Shown: piece after piece, positions 33,662-41,225 of the stretch | Layout of the letters: each line of letters begins with the position of its first letter | Numbering within the stretch: position 1 is the first letter of the stretch | NCBI GenBank assembly: GCA_045226335.1 | Contig: JBGVCH010000011.1 | Coordinates: 1-43,065 of the forward strand | Source of the DNA: RUG11272 sp045226335 | GTDB taxonomy: Bacteria; Bacillota; Clostridia; Christensenellales; Aristaeellaceae | Length of the DNA: 43,065 nucleotides | Direction of reading: 5' to 3' | Position numbers and translations under genes: made by a program | The notes under the pieces: generated by a model | Database searches by the model: none | What the model was told of the DNA's origin: nothing | What the model saw: the letters and a program-made list of their open reading frames with translations, nothing else

Positions 33662-34687
33662 TCACGCGGCCGGCCGGGCCGTTTCCCGGATCCTCCGGAT
33701 GATCCGGTCGGTGATGGGGCGCTCGATCAGCCAGAACAGGAGGCCCATCGCGCAGCAGATCAGGCAGTTGAGGAGGATCCGCAGGCCCGTGGAGGGAACG
33801 ACGGCATACACCCTGGTCGCGAATACCAGGTAATAGAGCATCTGGGAGAGGAAGATCTCATAGGACGCCTGGCCGAGCCATTCCAGCACACCGCAGCAGA
33901 TGGACCGCCGGCCGACGGCGAACCGGAGAATCGGCAGGAGGTACAGCACGGCGAACACGCTGGTTTTCGTCCAGGTGCCGTTATCGGTGATGAGGGGCTT
34001 CAGGCCGACATAGAAGGTCAGGATGAGATAGGCGATCCCCACGGCGCACGCCGCCCAGTAGGCCGCGTTTTTCCGACAGTCCGACCGGTAAAGCCAGCAC
34101 CCGAAGGACACGATGAACACGTACCGCAGCGAGCAGATCCTGTAAGTATCGATGGGCATGTGAAGGGCCGCCTTCACGGCCTCAAACAGCACCGTGAAGA
34201 CGAAGCACCCGATGAGGCCCCGGAATTCCCAGCGGTCGATCACGTACCAGATCAGCGGGAGGAGGAACACCAGCTGGAGAATGACGGGGAAGTAGTAGGA
34301 CCCGAGGCCGTGGCCGCCCCGCAGGAACAGGACCAGCAGCCGACCCGGGGAGTACCGAACGCGCAGGACAGCGGCGTAGTAGGCGATCTCAAGGATGAAC
34401 ACCGGAATGTAGGGGAGAATGTACCGCAGGCATTTGGTGATGACGGGAACCGGGCGGTAGGCGTCTCTCAGGCTGAAAGGCGTTCGCCTGCTGAAGGATA
34501 GCCCCGAAACGTACCCTGTGATCACCATGAAAATCGGGACGGCCATGTAGATCCAGAAGGGGAACAGCAGCACCCGCTCGCTCCGTTCGCTCATCAGGCT
34601 GTGATGAATGATGACCATGACAATGCAGACGCCCTTGATGACGTCCAGATTGGCATAGCGCTGCCTGATCGCTCCGCTGTCCTTCAT
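33662..34687 (-). CDS. Membrane acyltransferase (Acyl_transf_3 family)
   Basis: The 341-residue integral membrane protein belongs to the acyltransferase-3 family, which moves acyl groups such as acetate onto surface sugars or lipids. The N-terminus shows the family signature NLDVIKGVCIVMVIIHHSLM, with the paired histidines at the membrane edge. PFWIYMAVPIFMVITGYVSG follows, and about ten hydrophobic segments cover the rest. The final stretch LEWLGQASYEIFLSQMLYYL is also typical. AAAGGAG lies 11 bases before the ATG. No neighbouring glycan-synthesis cluster is present to suggest its substrate. It may share a promoter at 34936-34964 with the small upstream ORF. Confidence 0.85.
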   Translation of the reverse strand: MKDSGAIRQRYANLDVIKGVCIVMVIIHHSLMSERSERVLLFPFWIYMAVPIFMVITGYVSGLSFSRRTPFSLRDAYRPVPVITKCLRYILPYIPVFILEIAYYAAVLRVRYSPGRLLVLFLRGGHGLGSYYFPVILQLVFLLPLIWYVIDRWEFRGLIGCFVFTVLFEAVKAALHMPIDTYRICSLRYVFIVSFGCWLYRSDCRKNAAYWAACAVGIAYLILTFYVGLKPLITDNGTWTKTSVFAVLYLLPILRFAVGRRSICCGVLEWLGQASYEIFLSQMLYYLVFATRVYAVVPSTGLRILLNCLICCAMGLLFWLIERPITDRIIRRIRETARPAA

Positions 34688-34825
34688 AGCGGTCCGGTCT
34701 CCTTTGCTCCGTGTTTACCTCGCGTCAGCCCAAATGAAGTCGAAATGCCACCCGAGTGGGCCCGGGAATGCTCCTCCGCCGCCGCGCCTACGCCGGCTGC
34801 CCGGGGGTGCCTCCTGCCCGTTCTG

Positions 34826-34888
34826 TCAGTCGTCCCGGTGATTCCATACTGGTGCCAGAATCGCCAGGACAAAGAGCGGTTTTTTCAT
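34826..34888 (-). CDS. Possible 20-residue hydrophobic leader peptide
   Basis: A very short ORF (MKKPLFVLAILAPVWNHRDD) has GAGGTG seven bases before its ATG and follows a strong promoter. It reads like a truncated signal peptide. It could be a leader peptide for the acyltransferase, a small membrane peptide, or the remnant of a lost secreted protein. The remaining sequence between it and the acyltransferase (34688-34825) shows no good coding potential. Confidence 0.3.
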   Translation of the reverse strand: MKKPLFVLAILAPVWNHRDD

Positions 34889-34935
34889 CTTGCGCACCTC
34901 GATTGGGTCGTTTTGCCCGATCATTTGCTGCCGTC

Positions 34936-34964
34936 ATTGTAGCATAGCCCCCGGCGGATGTCAA
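34936..34964 (-). promoter_or_regulatory. Promoter upstream of leader ORF and acyltransferase
   Basis: On the minus strand TTGACA, a 17-base spacer and TACAAT. The implied transcript start near 34,929 leaves about 240 bases before the acyltransferase. Confidence 0.85.
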
Positions 34965-34978
34965 ACCTCATCCACACG

Positions 34979-35004
34979 CAAAAGACCGGCGCCGAAGCGC
35001 CGGT
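34979..35004 (-). terminator. Terminator of the flotillin gene
   Basis: On the minus strand ACCGGCGC-TTCG-GCGCCGGT forms a perfect eight-pair stem with a stable tetraloop, followed by CTTTTG. Confidence 0.9.
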
Positions 35005-35022
35005 CAGGGGTCGTTGGATGGA

Positions 35023-36435
35023 TTATTCTGCCTTGGTTTCGGTCGCCGGCGCGGTGATCTTCCCCGCGGCCGCACCCCCGGCGAAGCCGGAGATCAGGGC
35101 CGCCAGGTCGATGCCGGTGGCTTCCTTCATGCCCTCGATGATCTGGCTGGAGGACTGCATGACGTCCTTCACCAGGCGGGAGGAATTCCCGTCGCCGTAC
35201 ATGACGATCTTGTCGGTCTGGGCCAGCGGCGCGGCGGCGTTCTTCACCACGTCCGGCAGGGCGGCCAGGTACATCTCCAGGATGGAGGCTTCGCCCATCT
35301 TGCGCTGCGCTTCGGCCTTCTTCTCGATGGCCTCGGCTTCGGCGATGCCCTTGGCGCGGATGCCCTCGGCTTCCTGCTCCATGGCGAAGCGGGCGGCCTC
35401 GGCCTGGGCCCTGCGGGCTTCGGCCTCCTGGAGGGCCTCGTACTTCTTGGCCTCGGCGTCGCGCTGACGGCGGATCAGATCGGCCTCAGCCTCGCGCTCG
35501 GCCTGATACTTCCGGGCATCGGCGGCCTTGCGGACCTCGGCGTCCAGCTTGCGCTCGCGGATGGCGACTTCCTTCTCGGCCAGCTCGGCTTCCTTCTCCC
35601 GGCGGGCGATGTCCGCGTTGGTGCGGGTGACCTCGATGGTCTTGCGCTGATTCTCCTGCTGGATGGAATAGGCGGCGTCCGCTTCGGCCTTCTTGGTGTC
35701 GGCGCGGATCTGCATCTCGGCCTGCTGCACGGAGAGGGCGGCGTTCTGCTCGGCGATCTTCTTGTCGGCCTCCACCTTCACGGCGTTGGCTTCCTCCTGC
35801 GCGTTGGCGGAGGCGATGGCGATGTCGCGCTTCGCGTTGGCCTTGGCGATCTCGGCGTTCTTGCGGATCTGCTCCACATTGTGCACGCCCATGTTCTCGA
35901 TGGTGTCGGCGTTGTCGCGGAAGTTCTGGATGTTGAAGTTCACCAGCTCGATGCCCAGCTTCTCCATGTCGGGGATGACGTTCTCGGAGACCTTCTTGGC
36001 CACGCCCTGGCGGTCCTGGACCATCTCCCGCAGACCCACGGAGCCCACGATCTCACGCATGTTGCCTTCCAGCACCTGGGTGATCATGGCGATGAGCTGG
36101 GGCTGCTTCATGTTCAGCAGGGACTCGGCGGCGCGCTCCAGCAGCTTGGGGTTGGAGGAGACCTTGACGTTGGCCACACCGTCCACCATCACGTTGATGA
36201 ACTCGTTGGTGGGCACAGCCTCGCTGGTCTTCACGTCCACGCTCATGACCTGCAGGGAGAGCCGGTCCACGCGCTCCAGGAAGGGGAACCGCCAGCCGGC
36301 CTTGCCGATGAGGATGCGGCGCTTGCCCAGGCCCGAAATGATGTAGGCGGTGTCCGGCGGCGCTTTCAGGTAGCCCATGCCCAGGTAGATGAGCAGCAGC
36401 ACGGCGGCGATGATGATGATGACGGTGAGAAACAT
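35023..36435 (-). CDS. floT: Flotillin-like SPFH protein
   Basis: Flotillins organise membrane microdomains and affect fluidity and signalling complexes. The 470-residue protein has an N-terminal hydrophobic hairpin (MFLTVIIIIAAVLLLIYLGM). The SPFH domain follows at about residues 25-200 (PPDTAYIISGLGKRR, VLEGNMREIVGSVGLREMVQ). A long Ala/Glu/Lys-rich coiled coil runs to about residue 390, with the Glu-Ala repeats typical of flotillins. The C-terminus includes AALPDVVKNAAAPLAQTDKI, close to the FloT form. AAGGAGG lies eight bases before ATG 36435, so the ORF extension to 36513 is not used. It is a single gene with promoter and terminator and has no adjacent NfeD gene. Confidence 0.9.
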   Translation of the reverse strand: MFLTVIIIIAAVLLLIYLGMGYLKAPPDTAYIISGLGKRRILIGKAGWRFPFLERVDRLSLQVMSVDVKTSEAVPTNEFINVMVDGVANVKVSSNPKLLERAAESLLNMKQPQLIAMITQVLEGNMREIVGSVGLREMVQDRQGVAKKVSENVIPDMEKLGIELVNFNIQNFRDNADTIENMGVHNVEQIRKNAEIAKANAKRDIAIASANAQEEANAVKVEADKKIAEQNAALSVQQAEMQIRADTKKAEADAAYSIQQENQRKTIEVTRTNADIARREKEAELAEKEVAIRERKLDAEVRKAADARKYQAEREAEADLIRRQRDAEAKKYEALQEAEARRAQAEAARFAMEQEAEGIRAKGIAEAEAIEKKAEAQRKMGEASILEMYLAALPDVVKNAAAPLAQTDKIVMYGDGNSSRLVKDVMQSSSQIIEGMKEATGIDLAALISGFAGGAAAGKITAPATETKAE

Positions 36436-36484
36436 GTCAGGAGCCTCCTTTCTGTCGGTGTCAGGTGTTTTGGTTGACACCTGT

Positions 36485-36513
36485 ACCATACCAGATTCCG
36501 GAGGCTCCTTCAA
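36485..36513 (-). promoter_or_regulatory. Promoter of the flotillin gene
   Basis: On the minus strand TTGAAG, a 17-base spacer and TATGGT lie 50 bases before the ATG. An AGGTGT/ACACCT inverted repeat follows the -10 and could affect the leader. Confidence 0.55.
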
Positions 36514-36576
36514 TGGGTTTTGTCCGAATTGTCGGTTCCAATGTCTGATTTGGCACAGGGGCGGGATCAGGGACGG

Positions 36577-38388
36577 TCAGGCCGCGCTCTCCGCGGGCCG
36601 CGCGTCCGGCTGGATGCGGATCACCGTCGTGTTCATGCCGTAAAGGTTGTAGTAGCTGATCTCCGTGGCCGCGGCGCAGATGATCCGGATGCCCAGGTTA
36701 TCGAAGGGGGACTTCTCCTCGGACAGGATCCGGGCCAGGGCGTTCATGTTGAAGGCCCGGCCGTTGTCCCGGATGCGCATGTTCAGGGCGCCGTCGGTGA
36801 CGGTGGCCCGGAACTCCGCCCGGACGTCATGGCGCTTCCAGCCGCCGTGCTGGAGGACGTTGGTGGTGATCTCCTCCGTGCAGAGGCTGGCGTAGAAGCT
36901 GTCCTTTCGGCCGAAACCGTGGTCTTCGCCCAGCCGCCGGATGGCCTCGCTGACCCGGATGCACCGCTCCAGGCTGTCGATGGTCTCCACCACCCGGTCT
37001 TCCTCAGGCGGATAAAACGCCGGCGTCAGCCGCATATAGTCCCGGAGGTGCGGGATGAACCGTTTGGTGCGCAGCTGGTACTTGAGATTCACCAGGAGCA
37101 GGGTCAGGAGCCTGGCCGCCGGGTGGATCATGAAGATGCCGTGGACGCCGAAGATCAGCGGCAGGACCACCGCCAGCACCAGCATGGCCGCCAGGTTGAC
37201 CAGCTCCTCCAGACGGCGGGCAATTTTATCGTTGCCGGTGGCCTGCAGGTAGCCCACCCGGGCGTTCACCAGTCCGCTGAGGCCGACGCTCACCGCGATG
37301 CAGCCGATGGCGAAGAACAGCAGCTCGAAGCACTCGCTGCCGTCCTCCAGGAAAAGCCCCGCGATGGGCTGCTTGAATACCAGCAGCGCCGTGACGACCG
37401 TCGCGGTGATGGCAAGGATATACCGGTGGGCCAGGATGCAGGTCCTCTCCAGGCCCTCGCCGTTCCGCTCACCGTAGCCGATGCCGGCCAGGACCCCCAC
37501 GGCGCCCTGGACCCCGTCACAGGGAATGTCCACAAAGTCCATGATGGTCCCGTAGATCGCCAGCACCACGACAGCGACGGCCACGTTTTCCCCGCCGTAG
37601 ATCCCCGCCAGGCTGTACAGCACGATCAGCCTGAGCATGCCGGCCAGGGCGTGAACGCAGGCGGGGGCCCCCAGCCGGATGATCTCCCGGATGGCGGCAA
37701 AGCGGATGCGCGTGAATCGGAAGCGCAGGACCCGGTTCTTCCGGAGAAAATTGGTCAGGAGGACCAGCAGCGAGGCCACGGCGGACAGGGACGAGCCGAG
37801 CCCGATGCCGAACAATCCCCAGCCATAGTGGATGGCGGCGAAATCCAGGCCGATGTTGACCAGTCCGCCCGCCACGGTGGCCACCACCACGGTCCGGCTG
37901 CCGTTGTCCAGGATGACCGCCGGCGTCAGGGCCGACAGCAGCACAAACGGGATGACCTCATAGGCAAGGCCGTACATGTATTTCGCCGTCCTGGGAAGCA
38001 GGTACTCCGCGTCGCCGTGCGCTCCGAAGGCGCTGGCCAGGAGGGGAACGGTGGCGAAAACCGCGGCGGTCAGGATCGCCATGCTGATGAAAGTAAACAG
38101 CATGCACTGGCTGAACGTCCGGTTCACCAGATCGATCCTTCCGCGCCCCATCTCCCGTGAGCACACCGCCTGCAGCCCGGCGGCGATGCACACCGCCGGG
38201 ATCCCCACCAGATAGAAGAAGGGGCTGGCCAGGCCCACCGCGGCGACATCGTCTTCCGTCAGGAAATTGCAGATGATGAGGGAGTCGATGGTCAGGGCAA
38301 AGATCTGCACGAACTCGGTGCACGCGGCCGTGAGAAAAGCCGTCAGGAACATTCTCCTGTGCAGGCTGTCGATGCGGGGCCTCTTCAT
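36577..38388 (-). CDS. MATE transporter fused to RsbW-like ATPase domain
   Basis: Residues 1-440 form a MATE-family multidrug/metabolite antiporter with about 12 membrane segments (ALTIDSLIICNFLTEDDVAA, VGLASPFFYLVGIPAVCIAA, PAVILDNGSR). Residues 470-595 form a histidine-kinase-type ATP-binding domain of the RsbW/HATPase_c_2 kind. Its N box is EEITTNVLQHG (Glu505-506, Asn510), its G1 box is RDNGRAFN (Asp541) and its G2-like stretch is NLGIRII. The domain lacks a phosphorylated histidine, so it resembles anti-sigma serine kinases rather than sensor kinases. The fusion suggests that transport is linked to ATP-dependent partner-switch signalling; this is inference. ATG 38388 follows GAAAGG by ten bases. 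The total length of 603 residues is far above a plain MATE protein of about 450. Confidence 0.87.
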   Translation of the reverse strand: MKRPRIDSLHRRMFLTAFLTAACTEFVQIFALTIDSLIICNFLTEDDVAAVGLASPFFYLVGIPAVCIAAGLQAVCSREMGRGRIDLVNRTFSQCMLFTFISMAILTAAVFATVPLLASAFGAHGDAEYLLPRTAKYMYGLAYEVIPFVLLSALTPAVILDNGSRTVVVATVAGGLVNIGLDFAAIHYGWGLFGIGLGSSLSAVASLLVLLTNFLRKNRVLRFRFTRIRFAAIREIIRLGAPACVHALAGMLRLIVLYSLAGIYGGENVAVAVVVLAIYGTIMDFVDIPCDGVQGAVGVLAGIGYGERNGEGLERTCILAHRYILAITATVVTALLVFKQPIAGLFLEDGSECFELLFFAIGCIAVSVGLSGLVNARVGYLQATGNDKIARRLEELVNLAAMLVLAVVLPLIFGVHGIFMIHPAARLLTLLLVNLKYQLRTKRFIPHLRDYMRLTPAFYPPEEDRVVETIDSLERCIRVSEAIRRLGEDHGFGRKDSFYASLCTEEITTNVLQHGGWKRHDVRAEFRATVTDGALNMRIRDNGRAFNMNALARILSEEKSPFDNLGIRIICAAATEISYYNLYGMNTTVIRIQPDARPAESAA

Positions 38389-38489
38389 GGGGTCACGACC
38401 TTTCACTGGATCCTTCGCGCAGCCTTTCCCTTGTTTGCCGCGACCCGGGGTGAGCGGATCGGCCGGTTTCCGGTGATGCCGATGACGCT

Positions 38490-38517
38490 TTGCGATCCGG
38501 GGAGGATGTGATATCAT
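38490..38517 (+). promoter_or_regulatory. Promoter of the SnoaL-like gene
   Basis: TTGCGA, a 16-base spacer and TATCAT lie 54 bases before ATG 38572, in the divergent region with the MATE gene. Confidence 0.65.
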
Positions 38518-38571
38518 GGAAATCGGTCAGGGAAACAATTCCCACAACCGGTTCAGGGAGGCGGGTTGAAC

Positions 38572-38937
38572 ATGTACGAGACGCTTCAGCGTTATTTCCG
38601 GGCCTGGCTCGACAAGGATCCCGAAGCCGTCAGGCGGGTCTTCGCCGAGGGGGTCGTCTACAGCGAATGCTATGGCCCCGAGTATCACGGGCTCCGCCAG
38701 ATCCTGCAGTGGTTCGAAGACTGGAACCGAAAGGGCACCGTGACGGAGTGGACCATCCGGCGCACCCTGGAGCAGGGAAGCACCATCGTGGCGGAGTGGT
38801 TCTTCCGGTGCGATTACGAGGGCGTCACCGATGGCTTTGACGGGGTCACCGTCGCCGATTTCGACAGCAGCGGGAAGATCATCTGCCTGAAAGAGTTCCA
38901 GTCCAAGGCAGAACACTGTTACCCGTACGGGGCGTAA
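38572..38937 (+). CDS. SnoaL-like/NTF2-fold protein
   Basis: The 121-residue protein fits the cone-shaped NTF2/SnoaL fold: a helical start (YETLQRYFRAWLDKDPEAVR), then VYSECYGPEYHGLRQILQWF, then antiparallel strands (EWTIRRTLEQGSTIVAEWFF, FDGVTVADFDSSGKIICLKE). Proteins of this type bind or isomerise small molecules, or act as stress-related proteins. No substrate can be named. TTG 38566 is too near AGGGAGG, so ATG 38572 is chosen. It is a single-gene unit, convergent with the GH8 gene. Confidence 0.78.
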   Translation: MYETLQRYFRAWLDKDPEAVRRVFAEGVVYSECYGPEYHGLRQILQWFEDWNRKGTVTEWTIRRTLEQGSTIVAEWFFRCDYEGVTDGFDGVTVADFDSSGKIICLKEFQSKAEHCYPYGA

Positions 38938-38949
38938 TCCGTAGAGCGC

Positions 38950-38972
38950 CGCCGGGAAACGGCTTCCCGGCG
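38950..38972. terminator. Hairpin between convergent genes
   Basis: GCCGGGAA pairs with TTCCCGGC around ACGGC. It ends at the GH8 stop codon. There is no T run on either strand, so its terminator role is uncertain. Confidence 0.4.
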
Positions 38973-40082
38973 TCACCAGATCCGGTACATCCCGGCCAGC
39001 ATCAGCAGGCTGAAGAAGTACAGGCAGTTGTCGTAATACCGGCGCTTGCCCTTCCGGAGGGGCGTGTTCCAAAAATTGCGCAGGCATTCCTCCGCGTAAG
39101 GCCCGTCGCTGGCGATGGAGGCGGCGCCCAGCACGGCGGTGATGGCCACCGGGTGCATGGCGGGTTCCTCCGTAGGGGTGCCGTCCAGCTGGTACGCCCG
39201 GTAATCCTCCGCCGGGATGCCGTGGAAGAAGGCCTGCAGGCGGGTCACCACCTCCGCCAGATCCTCCCGGCGGCCGAACCACAGGGTGTCCAGGGCGATG
39301 TTCATGGCCACCCGGTAGGCGTCGGAGTAGTAGGCGAAGGGCTTGCGGAACATGAGCCTCGGCGTGCCGTCGTACTCGGCGTACTCGGGGCTCATGCCGG
39401 TGACGGGGTGCGCGCTCAGGGCGATGTAGTCCCGGCTGGCCTCCGCCGCCCGCTTCCAGAACGGCCTGTCCTCCGGGTCCGCCCGCTGCGCGAAGACCTC
39501 GTAGAAATGCGGAAGGTGATAGCTGGGATCGGAGAAGTCCACCTCCGGCACGAAGCGGATCAGATGGTTCTCCGGGTCCCACATGGCCCGGCCGCCCTCC
39601 GCCAGCTCCGGCTGGTGGACGCAGTGCCGCAGGATGTCCCGGGCCTGGGCCTCGTAGTCAAAGATCCCGGTGCCGTTGCCCCAGCGGGCCGCGGCCAGGA
39701 ACAGCGCCATGGCGAAGTACTCCTCCCCGTCCGGGGCCGGGCCCTCTGCGTTGTGCCTGCCCTCCGGGGTCACCGACCAGGCGAAATACCCGGCGTGGGG
39801 GCCGCGGTCGAGGTACATGTACCGCTTCGAGAACTGCCAGAGCCGGTCGAACAGGTCCTGCCGGTCCATCTGCACGCACATCATCATGCCGTAGCTCATG
39901 CCCTCGGTGCGGGCGTCCACGTTGCCCGTGTCCACCATGCAGGCGCTGTCCGGGTCCACTTCGTGAAAGAAGCTCTCCTCCGGGTCAAAGAAGATGGTGT
40001 TGAAACATTCCTCCACCCGGGCCGACACGTCCGCGTCGCTGACACCGATGCGGGCAAACCGGTTGGGATAAACGCGTTCCAT
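38973..40082 (-). CDS. GH8 reducing-end xylose-releasing exo-oligoxylanase
   Basis: This glycoside hydrolase of family 8 removes single xylose units from the reducing end of xylo-oligosaccharides inside the cell. The sequence is very close in layout to the Bacillus halodurans Rex enzyme. The acid Glu60 is in DARTEGMSYGMMM, Asp118 is in GPAPDGEEYFA and the base Asp254 is in YYSDAYRVAMN. EVDFSDPSYHLPHFYE and RRYYDNCLYFFSLL are family hallmarks. There is no signal peptide, as for known Rex enzymes. At 369 residues it is full length. AAAGGCGG precedes the ATG. It begins 40 bases after the AraC gene on the same strand, so it is probably cotranscribed with its regulator. Confidence 0.93.
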   Translation of the reverse strand: MERVYPNRFARIGVSDADVSARVEECFNTIFFDPEESFFHEVDPDSACMVDTGNVDARTEGMSYGMMMCVQMDRQDLFDRLWQFSKRYMYLDRGPHAGYFAWSVTPEGRHNAEGPAPDGEEYFAMALFLAAARWGNGTGIFDYEAQARDILRHCVHQPELAEGGRAMWDPENHLIRFVPEVDFSDPSYHLPHFYEVFAQRADPEDRPFWKRAAEASRDYIALSAHPVTGMSPEYAEYDGTPRLMFRKPFAYYSDAYRVAMNIALDTLWFGRREDLAEVVTRLQAFFHGIPAEDYRAYQLDGTPTEEPAMHPVAITAVLGAASIASDGPYAEECLRNFWNTPLRKGKRRYYDNCLYFFSLLMLAGMYRIW

Positions 40083-40122
40083 CAGCTGTACCGCCTTTCA
40101 TCAATCCGTCACGGGATCCCCG

Positions 40123-40995
40123 TCACGCCTGCTCTTCCGTCTGCAGCAGCGCCCGGTATTCCCCCGGGGCCATGCCCTTCTCCGCCCGGAACACCCGGTT
40201 GAAGCTGGAGATGCTCTGAAAGCCGGAGAGCATGGCCACCTCCGTCAGGGGCTTCTCCCGGTCCGCCAGGAGTTCGGTGGCCCTCTCCAGCCGGATCATG
40301 TTCAGCCACCTGCTGTAATTCATTCCCGTCACGCTGCGGAAAATGCGGGAGAAGTAATCCTTGCTGATGCCGGCCTGTTCCGCCATGGCGCCCTGGGACA
40401 GGTCGTCCGCCGTCAGGTTGTTCTTGATGTAGTCCGTCACCGTGATCATCCGGCGGATCACCGTGTCGGGGCAGCGGTTCGCGTCCCCGCGCCTGGCCTC
40501 CGGCGCCAGCTCCTCCCGGTGCTCGTCGAGGATCAGCATGAACTCCATCAGCAGCATGCAGCAGCGGAGTTCCCGGTCCGCCTCCTGGGAGAGGAAGATC
40601 TCCTTCATCCGGTCCGCCACGCTCCGGAGCCGGGCCACCAGCCGCGGATGCGACCGGATGCACAGCACGTGCAGGTTCCGGTAGAAGTGCATGATGCGCC
40701 GCAGGTCGAACAGGGAGTTGATGAAGGCGTTGCTGAACTGGATGACCAGGGATTCCGCCCGGTCCGCGTCGATGATGGCGTGCACCTCCATGGGCCAGAT
40801 CAGCAGGAAGTCCCCCTCCGTCAGCTCGAAGGTGTGCCGGTTCACCGTGAACACGTTTGTTTTCCCGGGCCCCACCAGCACGATCTCCCCGTAGGCGTGC
40901 CAGTGGGCCTGGTAGCTGCGCTCCCTGAAACCGGTGGCCAGGTTGATCGCGCTCACGCGGTCAAACCCGTAGTTCTCATACTGGCTGTAATCCAC
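40123..40995 (-). CDS. AraC-family transcriptional regulator
   Basis: The 290-residue regulator has an N-terminal cupin sugar-sensing domain (HWHAYGEIVLVGPGK, LTEGDFLLIWPMEVHA) and two C-terminal helix-turn-helix motifs at about residues 185-285 (DDLSQGAMAEQAGISKDYFS, LTEVAMLSGFQSISSFNRVF). Translation begins at GTG 40995, seven bases after GAGGAG. Position between GH8 and GH10 xylanase genes strongly suggests that it controls both in response to a xylo-oligosaccharide. Its promoter lies at 41069-41097 and an inverted repeat lies at 41100-41143, between it and the GH10 gene. Confidence 0.88.
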   Translation of the reverse strand: MDYSQYENYGFDRVSAINLATGFRERSYQAHWHAYGEIVLVGPGKTNVFTVNRHTFELTEGDFLLIWPMEVHAIIDADRAESLVIQFSNAFINSLFDLRRIMHFYRNLHVLCIRSHPRLVARLRSVADRMKEIFLSQEADRELRCCMLLMEFMLILDEHREELAPEARRGDANRCPDTVIRRMITVTDYIKNNLTADDLSQGAMAEQAGISKDYFSRIFRSVTGMNYSRWLNMIRLERATELLADREKPLTEVAMLSGFQSISSFNRVFRAEKGMAPGEYRALLQTEEQA

Positions 40996-41068
40996 GCCGC
41001 TCCTCCTCGCCGCTCCGCCGGGCGGAGGGCTGACGCTTATTTTGCCGGATATCCTGTCTATCAGTTCT

Positions 41069-41097
41069 ATTAAATCTCAGAGTTTGTCTGAAGTCAA
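41069..41097 (-). promoter_or_regulatory. Promoter of araC-GH8 operon
   Basis: On the minus strand TTGACT, a 17-base spacer and TTTAAT lie 74 bases before the GTG start. Confidence 0.65.
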
Positions 41098-41099
41098 GG

Positions 41100-41143
41100 C
41101 TTGCCGCGATTTTTCCCCGCCCGGCACCGCAAAAAATGGCAAG
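41100..41143. promoter_or_regulatory. Inverted repeat, candidate AraC operator
   Basis: CTTGCC and GGCAAG form the ends, with ATTTTT and AAAAAT inside, giving an imperfect 44-base palindrome. It sits upstream of both divergent transcripts. The GH10 promoter itself is not clear; a CACAAT near 41187 may be its -10, which would fit an activator-dependent promoter. Confidence 0.45.
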
Positions 41144-41225
41144 CGGTCCGACAAAAAACAGCGAGTATTTTGGCCGCGTTCAGCGCACAATAGAACACGA
41201 ACAAGAAACCGGAGGTGGAATCCCC

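Noticed and set aside
34684..34872. 62-residue minus-strand ORF upstream of the acyltransferase
   Set aside because: No ribosome site and basic low-complexity translation; it overlaps the more plausible 20-codon ORF in another frame.
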